Positions 33,758 through 41,456 of a stretch of DNA of 64,000 nucleotides are shown here, piece after piece. The translations under genes and the position numbers were made by a program. Under the pieces are notes generated by a model. It saw only the letters and a list, made by a program, of their open reading frames with translations. It did not search any database and was not told where the DNA came from. Every line of letters begins with the position of its first letter. Within the stretch, counting starts at the first letter, position 1. The DNA comes from Thermobifida halotolerans (GTDB lineage Bacteria > Actinomycetota > Actinomycetes > Streptosporangiales > Streptosporangiaceae): contig NZ_CP063196.1 of NCBI RefSeq assembly GCF_003574835.2, forward strand, positions 3,906,001 to 3,970,000. Direction: 5' to 3'.

Positions 33758-35661
33758 GCGAGCAGTACCGCCGCAGGGTCGGCACGGTCCGCCCCAGCCA
33801 CCTGATGTTCACCTCGGGCGTGGGTGCGCTGGTGGACCTGCCGAACTTCTCGGTGCTGGTGAGCGGCCTCGACGAGTGGCGCTACGACAGGGTCCCCGAG
33901 CAGACGGCGATCGCCGAGCCCCGCCTGCTGGAGGCCGTCCAGCGCCTGTCCGGCGGCCAGCAGGTCAAGGAACTGCGTCCCGCGCCGTGGATGGAGGACA
34001 CCGACCCCGGCCCCAACAGCCCGGCCGCGCGGGTGGGCGTGCCGACCGTTCCGTTCCCGGCGTGGCTGCGCTGCACCGCCTGCAACGAACTCGCGCCGCT
34101 GGCGCAGCGGATCTTCCAGTTCGAGAACGACAAGCCGAGCCGCCCGCACGACGCGCGGTTCTTCCACGGCGACTGCCGCCGCAAACGGAGCGGACGCAGG
34201 CCGCTGGCGGTGCCCGCCCGGTTCGTGGTCGCCTGCACCGCGGGCCACCTCGACGACTTCCCCTACGCGCCGTTCGTCCACCGCGGCCAGCCCTGCCCCA
34301 AGGCCGCCCAGCCCCGGCTGCAGATGGAGGACCGGGGCGGCAACCTGGGCGCCAACGTCACCATCAGGTGCGTGAACTGCGGTCAGCGCCGGAACATGCG
34401 CGAGGCGCTGGGCCGCGACGGGCGGGGCGCCCTGCCGCGCTGCCGGGGCCGCCACCCCCACCTCGGCACGTTCGACCCGCACGGCTGCGACGGGGAGGTC
34501 AGGGTGCTGGTGGTGGGCGCGTCCAACCAGTGGTTCGCGCAGACCCTGTCGGTGCTGTCGGTGCCCAGGACCGACACGAGCGAACTGGACGACAGGGTCA
34601 ACACCTACTGGGCGCAGGTGTCCCCGCTGGCCCCGGCGATGTACGGCTACGCGCGCGAGCACGTCCCGGCGTTCCAGGAGTTGCGGCGGTGGGACGACGG
34701 CGCCATCGCCGCCGCCGTGCAACGGGTGCGCGCCCGCCGGGAGAACGAGCAGGAGGACACCGACGACAGCCAGGGCGGCTACCCCGACCTGCGCACCCCC
34801 GAATGGGAGGCGTTCTCCGCACGGCCCGCCCCCGACCCCGGCGACGACTTCGCGCTGCGCCGCGACCCCGGCGGCGTGCCCGCCCCGCTCGACCGGCTGT
34901 TCTGCGACGTGGTGCAGGTGGAGCGGCTGCGCGAGGTGCGTGCCCTCGTCGGCTTCACCCGGCTGGACGCCCCCGACTTCGAAGACCCCGACCTGGTGAC
35001 GCGCGCCCCGCTGACCCGGGGCGCACCCGAGTGGCTGCCCGCCAGCGAGGTGCGCGGCGAGGGCGTGTTCGTGCGCGTGTCCGAGGACGTGCTGTGCGAC
35101 TGGGAGCGGCGGGTCGCCGACTCCGAAGCGCTGCGCCGCCACCGCGACGCCTACGCCCGGTACCGGCGCAACCGCTACTCCGACCGGATCAAGGGGCCGT
35201 TCGACCCGATGCGGCACTGGCCGGGCGCCCGCTACATCGCCCTGCACACCCTGTCGCACCTGCTGCTCCGCACCATCGCGCTGGACTGCGGGTACAACGC
35301 GGCGAGCCTGTCGGAGCGCGTCTACGCCGGAGGCCCCGAGGACCCGCGCGGCGGCATCCTCATCTACACGGCGGTGCCCGACGCCGAGGGCACCCTCGGC
35401 GGACTGGTGTCACAGGCCGAACCCGACCGGCTGGTGCGGCTGGTGCGGCGGGCGCTGCACGACGCCACGCGCTGCTCCTCCGACCCGCTGTGCCGGGAGC
35501 GGCTGCCGCAGTCGCACGACGACTTCCTGCACGGCGCGGCCTGCCACGTGTGCCTGTTCGTGTCGGAGACCACGTGCGAGCGCGGCAACCGGTTCCTGGA
35601 CCGCCGGTTCGTGGTGCCCGTCGACGACCCGTCGCTGGCGCTCCTGCCCGAACTGCCATGA
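33754..35661 (+). CDS. drmB: DrmB-like DUF1998 protein (DISARM core)
   Basis: This is a 635-residue protein. Zinc-type cysteine pairs occur at LRCTACNELAPL (about residue 105) and IRCVNCGQRR (about 206). CTAGHLDDFPYAPFVHRG is a family phrase. The DUF1998 region contains HTLSHLLLRTIALDCGYNAA then SLSERVY (about 497-525) and ends with CSSDPLC and ACHVCLFVSETTCERGNRFL. DUF1998 proteins partner DrmA-type helicases in DISARM and related systems. GTG at 33754 overlaps the drmA stop, and its own stop overlaps drmC (ATGA), so the genes are translationally coupled. Confidence 0.9.
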   Translation: MSEQYRRRVGTVRPSHLMFTSGVGALVDLPNFSVLVSGLDEWRYDRVPEQTAIAEPRLLEAVQRLSGGQQVKELRPAPWMEDTDPGPNSPAARVGVPTVPFPAWLRCTACNELAPLAQRIFQFENDKPSRPHDARFFHGDCRRKRSGRRPLAVPARFVVACTAGHLDDFPYAPFVHRGQPCPKAAQPRLQMEDRGGNLGANVTIRCVNCGQRRNMREALGRDGRGALPRCRGRHPHLGTFDPHGCDGEVRVLVVGASNQWFAQTLSVLSVPRTDTSELDDRVNTYWAQVSPLAPAMYGYAREHVPAFQELRRWDDGAIAAAVQRVRARRENEQEDTDDSQGGYPDLRTPEWEAFSARPAPDPGDDFALRRDPGGVPAPLDRLFCDVVQVERLREVRALVGFTRLDAPDFEDPDLVTRAPLTRGAPEWLPASEVRGEGVFVRVSEDVLCDWERRVADSEALRRHRDAYARYRRNRYSDRIKGPFDPMRHWPGARYIALHTLSHLLLRTIALDCGYNAASLSERVYAGGPEDPRGGILIYTAVPDAEGTLGGLVSQAEPDRLVRLVRRALHDATRCSSDPLCRERLPQSHDDFLHGAACHVCLFVSETTCERGNRFLDRRFVVPVDDPSLALLPELP

Positions 35662-36419
35662 CCCGCTTCGAGGAGGCCGCCGCCGCGGCGGCCGTGCTGG
35701 GCGCCGACGCGTTGGACGCGCTCGCCGAGCGGGTCGGCGCCGGATGGCCCGCCCACGCGATCCTCGGCGACCGGGGGTGGCGCTTCGACGATGCCGCCGC
35801 GCCCGTGCTCGCGGCGCTCGACGACGGCGTGCCGCCCGCCGAGGCAGCGGCCTACCTGCGCGGGCTCGCCGCCGGATTGCGCGGCGGCCGTTCCCCGGTG
35901 ACCGTGGAGACGGTGTGGAGCGGCCCCGCCAGCCACGCCGTTCCGGTGCGCGCCACCGCGCAGGTCCTCCTCGACGTGATCGGTGCGGCGTCGGACGAAC
36001 TGGCGGTGATGACCTACTCGGCCCGGCCGCACGGCGGCATTCGCGCGGCGCTGGCCGAAGCCGCCGCGCGAGGCGTGGCGGTCACCGTGGTGGTGGAGAC
36101 GCTGCGCGGCGCGGGCGGCGCACTGGACGGCGCGGAACCCGCGGACGCGTTCGCCGGGATCGACGGGGTGCGGCTGTGGCACTGGCCGACCGGGCGGCGC
36201 ACGGTGCGCCACGGCAGGATGCACGCGAAACTCGCTGTCTGCGATCGGAGGATGCTGCTGGTGTCCAGCGCGAACCTCACCCAGTCGGGAGTGGCCGCCA
36301 ACATCGAGGCGGGCCTGCTGGTGCGCGGCGGTCCGGCCCCGCAGCGGGCCGCCGAGCACATCGACGAGTTGAAGGCCGCGGGCGTGCTCCGGCCGCTACG
36401 CGCGGGGCGGGACGCGTGA
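35658..36419 (+). CDS. drmC: DrmC-like phospholipase-D-fold protein (DISARM)
   Basis: This is a 253-residue PLD-fold protein with one HKD motif: HGRMHAKLAVCDRRMLLVSS (HxK at about residue 190) followed by ANLTQSGVAANIEAGLLV. One HKD per chain means a dimer is needed for a full active site. The N-terminal part (about 1-90) is Ala-rich and helical. Size, fold and position directly after drmB identify it as DrmC, the accessory nuclease-like DISARM gene. It is coupled at both ends (ATGA at its start, GTGA at its stop). Confidence 0.88.
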   Translation: MTRFEEAAAAAAVLGADALDALAERVGAGWPAHAILGDRGWRFDDAAAPVLAALDDGVPPAEAAAYLRGLAAGLRGGRSPVTVETVWSGPASHAVPVRATAQVLLDVIGAASDELAVMTYSARPHGGIRAALAEAAARGVAVTVVVETLRGAGGALDGAEPADAFAGIDGVRLWHWPTGRRTVRHGRMHAKLAVCDRRMLLVSSANLTQSGVAANIEAGLLVRGGPAPQRAAEHIDELKAAGVLRPLRAGRDA

Positions 36420-37666
36420 GCCCCGGACACGGCGACCTCCCCGAGGCGGTGGTCAGCGCCACCGACATCGCGCGGCTGACCGGTGTGCGGCGTCCGGCGG
36501 TGAGCAACTGGCGACGCCGCCACGCCGACTTTCCCCGCCCGGTCGCGGGGATGGCCGCCAACCCGCTGTTCTCCCTGGCCGACGTGGAGGCCTGGTGCGA
36601 CCGGCACGGCAGACCGTTCCACGCCTCCCCCGCCGACCGGCTGTGGCAGTGCGCCCGGGCGGTTGTGGAGGGCGTGCGCACGGCCGAGTTCCTCGCGCAC
36701 GCCGGAATGCGGCTGCTGCACCGCCCCGCCGACGCCCTACCCGCACCCGACCCGGGCTGGGAGCCGCTGCTCGCCGAAGTCGAACAGGCCGGACAGGCCG
36801 GGGAGCGCGGCGGACGACTGTACGCGGCCCTGTGCGACCGCCACGCCGCGTCCCACACACGGCGCGCCGGGACGGCCTCCGGCGGACTGGCCGACCTCAT
36901 GGCCGAACTCGGCGGCGCCGGTCCCGCCGCCCGCGTGCTCGACCCGGCCTGCGGCACCGGCGCGCTGCTGCTGGCCGCCGCCGCACGGGGCACCCGCGCC
37001 CTGCTCGCCCAGGAACGCGACCCCGCGCTCGGCCACATCGCGCTGGCCCGGCTACTGCTGGACGGCCGCGACGCCCGCCTGGCCGTCGGCGACACGCTGC
37101 GCGACGACGGGTTCGCCGCCGAGACCGCGGACGTGGTGCTGTGCGACCCGCCGTTCCGGGACCGGCACTGGGGGCACGACGAGCTCGCCGGCGACGCCCG
37201 CTGGCGCTGCGGACTGCCGCCGCGCGGCGAGCCCGAACTGGCGTGGGTGCAGCACTGCCTGGCCCGAACCCGGCCCGGCGGGCGCGTGGTGGTCCACATG
37301 CCCGCCGCCGCGGCGCACCGCCGCACCGGTCGACGCGTCCGCGCCGACCTGCTGCGCTGGGGCGCGCTGCGGGCCGTCGTCGAACCGCACGCCGACGGCG
37401 ACTCCGGCGCGCACCTGTGGCTGCTGCGCCGCCCCGACCCCGGCGACCGGCCCACCCACCTGCTCAGCGTGTGCGGGACGACCGACCGGGAGGAGATCAC
37501 CGCCGCGTGGACGGCCTTCGACACGGGCCGCCTCGGCGCCCTCGGCGCGCACGCCGTCGCCGTCCCCGTCGTCGACCTGCTGGACGAGCGGGTCGACCTG
37601 AACCCGGCCGCGCACCGCGGCCGGGACGCACAGCAACCCCCCGGTCCCCGAGGAGCCCACCGATGA
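36416..37666 (+). CDS. N6-adenine DNA methyltransferase with N-terminal HTH
   Basis: This is a 416-residue protein. The N-terminus is a helix-turn-helix (ATDIARLTGVRRPAVSNWRR, about residues 15-34, then FPRPVAG and SLADVEAWCD) of the AlpA/MerR-like type. A helical linker and a class I methyltransferase fold follow: motif I is LDPACGTGALLLAAAA (about 173-188) and motif IV is VVLCDPPFRD (about 240). DPPF replaces the NPPF/NPPY usual for HsdM relatives. No target-recognition domain is obvious. Its start and stop overlap drmC and the kinase gene, placing it within the DISARM operon as a second methyltransferase beside DrmMI. Whether it methylates DNA or acts as a DNA-binding regulator is open. 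Confidence 0.8.
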   Translation: MSPGHGDLPEAVVSATDIARLTGVRRPAVSNWRRRHADFPRPVAGMAANPLFSLADVEAWCDRHGRPFHASPADRLWQCARAVVEGVRTAEFLAHAGMRLLHRPADALPAPDPGWEPLLAEVEQAGQAGERGGRLYAALCDRHAASHTRRAGTASGGLADLMAELGGAGPAARVLDPACGTGALLLAAAARGTRALLAQERDPALGHIALARLLLDGRDARLAVGDTLRDDGFAAETADVVLCDPPFRDRHWGHDELAGDARWRCGLPPRGEPELAWVQHCLARTRPGGRVVVHMPAAAAHRRTGRRVRADLLRWGALRAVVEPHADGDSGAHLWLLRRPDPGDRPTHLLSVCGTTDREEITAAWTAFDTGRLGALGAHAVAVPVVDLLDERVDLNPAAHRGRDAQQPPGPRGAHR

Positions 37667-39252
37667 CCCGTGACCCCCGGCGGAAGATGGTGCTCGACGA
37701 CCGCTACGAACTGCGGCCGGTGCCGCTGGCGCACGGCGGCATGGGCGAGGTGTGGGAGGGCCACGACACCCGCCTCGACCGCGAGGTGGCCGTCAAGTTC
37801 CTCCGCTTCCCGAGCGGCGTGCACGACGAGCAGCTCGTGCGCCGGTTCGTCCGCGAGTCCCGCATCACCGCCCGGCTCCAGCACCCGGGGGTTCCGGCGG
37901 TGTTCGACGTGGGCACCCACCAGAGGCGGCCGTTCCTGGTCATGCAGCGCATCCACGGCATCGGCGTGTCCGACCTGATCGCCGAGCACGACGAGTTGCC
38001 GGTCGGCTGGGCCGCCGCCATCGCCGCGCAGGTGTGCGCGGTGCTCGCCGCCGCCCACCGGGTGTCCCTGGTGCACCGCGACCTCAAACCCGCCAACCTC
38101 ATGCTGGAGCCGGAGGGCACGGTCAAGGTCCTCGACTTCGGGCTGGCCGTGGCCCTCGACCTGAACGACTTCTCCCAGATCACCCGGTCGGGGCAGTTGG
38201 TCGGCACCCCCGCCTACATGGCGCCCGAGCAGGTGGAGGCCGGGATGAGCACCCCGCAGAGCGACCTGTACGCCCTGGGCTGCACCCTGCACCAGATGCT
38301 GACCGGTCGGCAGCTGTTCACCGGCTCCACCGCCTACACCACCATGAGCAAGCAGGTCTCCGAGACGCCGCCGTCGGTGCGCGCCGACCGCCCCGACGCG
38401 CCCGACGAACTCGCCGACCTGGTCCTGCAGCTGCTGGCGAAGAAACCGGAGGACCGGCCCGGCAGCGCGCAGGAGGTCTACGAGCGGCTGCTGCCGTTCG
38501 CGACCGGCCTCGACCCGCTGCCCGGGGTGCTCGCCCCGCCGACCGTGCCCGGCCCGGCGCGGATGTACGCGGCGGTGGTGGGCCGGGTCTTCGGCGATAC
38601 CGCGCCCCCCGAGGAGCCCGCCGCGGCGCCGGAGCCGCCCGCACCGGCGGCGCGGCGGTCCGACCCCGAACCGGAGCGGGACGGCGGGGCGTTCGACCGC
38701 GCCGACCTGGAGTACCTGCGCGGCGAGGCGCTGCAACTGGTCGCCGAGTCCCGCTACAGCCAGGCCGCCGACGTGCTGGAGTCCGCGCTCGCCGCCGCCG
38801 ACCGGGCCTTCGGCCCCCTGGACGCCGACGTGGTGGACCTGCGTCGGCACCTGGCCGACGTATTGTTCGACGGCGGCGACTACCGGCAGGCCGCGCCCGC
38901 CTTCGCCGCCCTCGCCGCCGACCTGGCCGAACGCGACGGCCCCGACGGCGATCTGGTGTTCCGCTACCGGCTGCGCGAGGCGACCTGCCGCGCGCTCGTC
39001 GGCGACACCGCGGAGGCGCTGGAGCTCATGCGGCGGCTGCTCGCCGACGAGCGGCGCGTCTACGGCCCCGACGACCCGCGCGTCCTGGAGCTGCGCCGCC
39101 AGATCGGGGTGCTGCAGTTGAGCTCGGGGCAGCGCGACCGCGCCGAGGAGACCCTGCACACCCTGCTCGTCGACCTCGTCCGGCTGCACGGCCCCGGCCA
39201 CCCCCAGGTGGCGGGTGTGCGCGCGCTGCTGACCGGCGATCCCGGGCCGTGA
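37663..39252 (+). CDS. Soluble Ser/Thr protein kinase with TPR-like C-terminus
   Basis: This is a 529-residue Hanks-type kinase. It has a Gly loop (PLAHGGMGEVWEG, about residue 20), the catalytic Lys in REVAVKFLRF, HRDLKPANLMLE (about 138), DFGLAVALD (about 158) and GTPAYMAPEQ, so all key residues are present. After a Pro-rich linker (about 290-340) comes a TPR-like part (ALQLVAESRYSQAADVLESA and REATCRALVGDTAEALELMR). There is no membrane helix or PASTA repeat, so it is cytosolic. ATGA overlap with the methyltransferase gene places it in the DISARM operon. It may phosphorylate DISARM proteins or the downstream helicase, by analogy with the kinase PglW of BREX type 2. Confidence 0.85.
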   Translation: MTRDPRRKMVLDDRYELRPVPLAHGGMGEVWEGHDTRLDREVAVKFLRFPSGVHDEQLVRRFVRESRITARLQHPGVPAVFDVGTHQRRPFLVMQRIHGIGVSDLIAEHDELPVGWAAAIAAQVCAVLAAAHRVSLVHRDLKPANLMLEPEGTVKVLDFGLAVALDLNDFSQITRSGQLVGTPAYMAPEQVEAGMSTPQSDLYALGCTLHQMLTGRQLFTGSTAYTTMSKQVSETPPSVRADRPDAPDELADLVLQLLAKKPEDRPGSAQEVYERLLPFATGLDPLPGVLAPPTVPGPARMYAAVVGRVFGDTAPPEEPAAAPEPPAPAARRSDPEPERDGGAFDRADLEYLRGEALQLVAESRYSQAADVLESALAAADRAFGPLDADVVDLRRHLADVLFDGGDYRQAAPAFAALAADLAERDGPDGDLVFRYRLREATCRALVGDTAEALELMRRLLADERRVYGPDDPRVLELRRQIGVLQLSSGQRDRAEETLHTLLVDLVRLHGPGHPQVAGVRALLTGDPGP

Positions 39253-39327
39253 CCGGATTCTCCGCAACTTTCCGAAAGGACCACGGACACCGCGATACGG
39301 TCGGACCGGACCGGAGGGAACCAATCG

Positions 39328-41421
39328 ATGGCGCATCTGGCGATTGACCGCGACTTCCTGCGCGACTTCGCGAAACTGGAGAAGTCCGTCCAGGACCGGG
39401 TCACCGAGGTGTTCTCGAAGTTCGAGAACGCCCACCACACCGGGGTACACCTGGAGAAGATCACGCACGCCCGCGACGACCGGTTCCGCACCGTCCGCGT
39501 CGACCGGTTCTGGCGCGGGGTGGTCCTCGCCCCCGAGAGCGGAGACACCTACACCCTGCTGAAGGTGCTGCCGCACGACGACGCCTACGACTGGGCGCAG
39601 CGCCGCACCGCCTCCGTCAACACCGCCACCGGACGCATCGAGATCCGCGACGTCGAGGCCATCGCCGCCTCCCTGCCGCACCTGGAGCGGACCGCGCGGG
39701 ACGCCCCCGCGCGGCTGTTCGACCACGTCGGCGACGCCGACCTGCGGCGGCTGGGGGTGGACGAGCAGACGCTGGCGTTCGCCCGCGCGATCACCGACCC
39801 GGTGCAGTTGGACGCGGCCAAGGCGTTCCTGCCGCCCACCCAGTGGGACGTGCTGTTCGGGCTGGCCGCCGGATACAGCCCCGAGGAGGTGTGGGAGGAA
39901 CTCGGCGCCGCCATCACCGCCGGCGAGCGGGTCGACCCCGACGACATCGGCGCGGCGGTGCGGCGCAGCCGGGACCGGATCGTGCTGGTCGACGGCCCCG
40001 AGGAGCTGATGGCGGTGTTCGCGCACCCCTTCGCGCTGTGGCGGGTCTACCTGCACCCGGTGCAGCGCGGCGTGGTCGAGGCCCGCTACCGGGGACCGGC
40101 CCGGGTCACGGGCGGGCCGGGCACCGGCAAGACGGTGGTCGCCCTGCACCGCGCCCACCACCTGGCCGTCCACGGCGAGGGGCGGGTGCTGGTCACCACG
40201 TTCACCTCCACGCTCGCCGAGTCGCTGCGGGCGGGCATGAGGCTGCTGGCGGACTCCGACGACGTCGCCGACCGCGTGGAGGTCACCCACGTCGACCAGC
40301 TCGCCCACCGCGTCTTCCGCGAGGCGCACGGCGCCCCCGCGCTCCTGGACGACCGGCGCGAACGGGAACTGTGGACCTCCATCACCCGCGACCTGGACGT
40401 CCCGTTCACTCCCGCGTTCCTCGCCGAGGAGTGGCGCCAGGTAGTCCTCGCCCAGCGGGTGCGCTCGGCACAGGACTACCTCGCCGCCAAGCGCACCGGC
40501 CGGGGCCGCGCCCTCGGCTCCCGGCAGCGCGCCCAGGTGTGGCAGGCGATCTGGGAGTTCGAGGCGGCGCTGCGGGAACGGGGACTGTGGACCCACGAGA
40601 CCGTCCGCGTCGAGGCCGCCCGCATCCTGGGCGAACGCGCCGACAAGCCGTACCGGCACGTCGTGGTCGACGAGGCCCAGGACCTCAGCCCCGAGCAGTG
40701 GCGGCTGCTGCGCGCGGCCGTGCCGGAGGGCCCCGACGACCTGTTCTTCGCCGCCGACACCCACCAGCGCATCTACCAGCACCGGGTGAGCCTGCGCGAC
40801 GTGGGCGTGAACGTCACCGGACGCTCCGCCCGGCTGCGGGTCAACTACCGCACCACCGCCGAGATCCTCGCGTGGAGCCTGGAACTGCTGCGCGGGGAGC
40901 GGATCGACGACATGGACGGCGGCCTCGACTCGATCGCGGGCTGCCGCTCGGAGGTCCGCGGCCCCGCCCCGACCGTGCGGGGGTTCGCGGCCCGCGACGC
41001 CGAGTTGCGGCACCTCGCCGAGACGGTGCGCGGCTGGCTGGACGCGGGAGTGGCCCCCGACGAGATCGGGGTGGCCGTGCGGTTCAACCGGCTGGCCGGG
41101 GAGGTGGTCGCCGCCCTGGAGGCGGAGTCGGTTCCGGCGCGGCTCCTGGCCGGGGGCCGCCCCGCCGAGGACGCGGTGTCCGTGGGCACCATGCACCGCA
41201 TGAAGGGCCTGGAGTTTCGCTGCCTGGCGGTGGCCGGGGTCAGCGAGGGCCAGATACCCGCGACGAACGCGGTCACCCCCGAGGCGGAGGACGAGGCCGC
41301 CCACCGCGCCGACCTGCAACGGGAACGCTGCCTGCTGTTCGTGGCGTGCACGCGCGCCCGGGAGCGGCTGCACGTTACCTGGAGCCGGGAGCCCAGCCCG
41401 TTCCTGCCCTCCCCCGCCTGA
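39328..41421 (+). CDS. UvrD/Rep-type helicase with N-terminal RelE-like domain
   Basis: This is a 697-residue protein. Residues 1-95 (AIDRDFLRDFAKLEKSVQDR, HLEKITHARDDRFRTVRVDR and LLKVLPHDDAYDWAQRR) look like a RelE/ParE-fold toxin domain. The SF1 helicase follows: VTGGPGTGKTVVALHRAHHL (about 258), HVVVDEAQDLSPEQWRLLRA (about 445), RVNYRTTAEILAW, SVGTMHRMKGLEFRCLAVAG (about 617) and LLFVACTRARERLHVTWS. No RecB-type nuclease motif is seen. ATG 39328 has GGAGGGA eight bases upstream. It lies 75 bases after the kinase gene on the same strand. The fused RelE-like part may have lost toxicity and serve in ribosome or RNA binding; this is not known. Confidence 0.85.
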   Translation: MAHLAIDRDFLRDFAKLEKSVQDRVTEVFSKFENAHHTGVHLEKITHARDDRFRTVRVDRFWRGVVLAPESGDTYTLLKVLPHDDAYDWAQRRTASVNTATGRIEIRDVEAIAASLPHLERTARDAPARLFDHVGDADLRRLGVDEQTLAFARAITDPVQLDAAKAFLPPTQWDVLFGLAAGYSPEEVWEELGAAITAGERVDPDDIGAAVRRSRDRIVLVDGPEELMAVFAHPFALWRVYLHPVQRGVVEARYRGPARVTGGPGTGKTVVALHRAHHLAVHGEGRVLVTTFTSTLAESLRAGMRLLADSDDVADRVEVTHVDQLAHRVFREAHGAPALLDDRRERELWTSITRDLDVPFTPAFLAEEWRQVVLAQRVRSAQDYLAAKRTGRGRALGSRQRAQVWQAIWEFEAALRERGLWTHETVRVEAARILGERADKPYRHVVVDEAQDLSPEQWRLLRAAVPEGPDDLFFAADTHQRIYQHRVSLRDVGVNVTGRSARLRVNYRTTAEILAWSLELLRGERIDDMDGGLDSIAGCRSEVRGPAPTVRGFAARDAELRHLAETVRGWLDAGVAPDEIGVAVRFNRLAGEVVAALEAESVPARLLAGGRPAEDAVSVGTMHRMKGLEFRCLAVAGVSEGQIPATNAVTPEAEDEAAHRADLQRERCLLFVACTRARERLHVTWSREPSPFLPSPA

Positions 41422-41456
41422 GCCCGCCGAGAGAACCCGCGAAGAGAGGTCCGTCC

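Noticed and set aside
36277-41373. 1698-residue minus-strand open frame
   Set aside because: Runs antisense to four motif-bearing genes (methyltransferase, kinase, helicase); no domain of its own, so it is a GC artefact.
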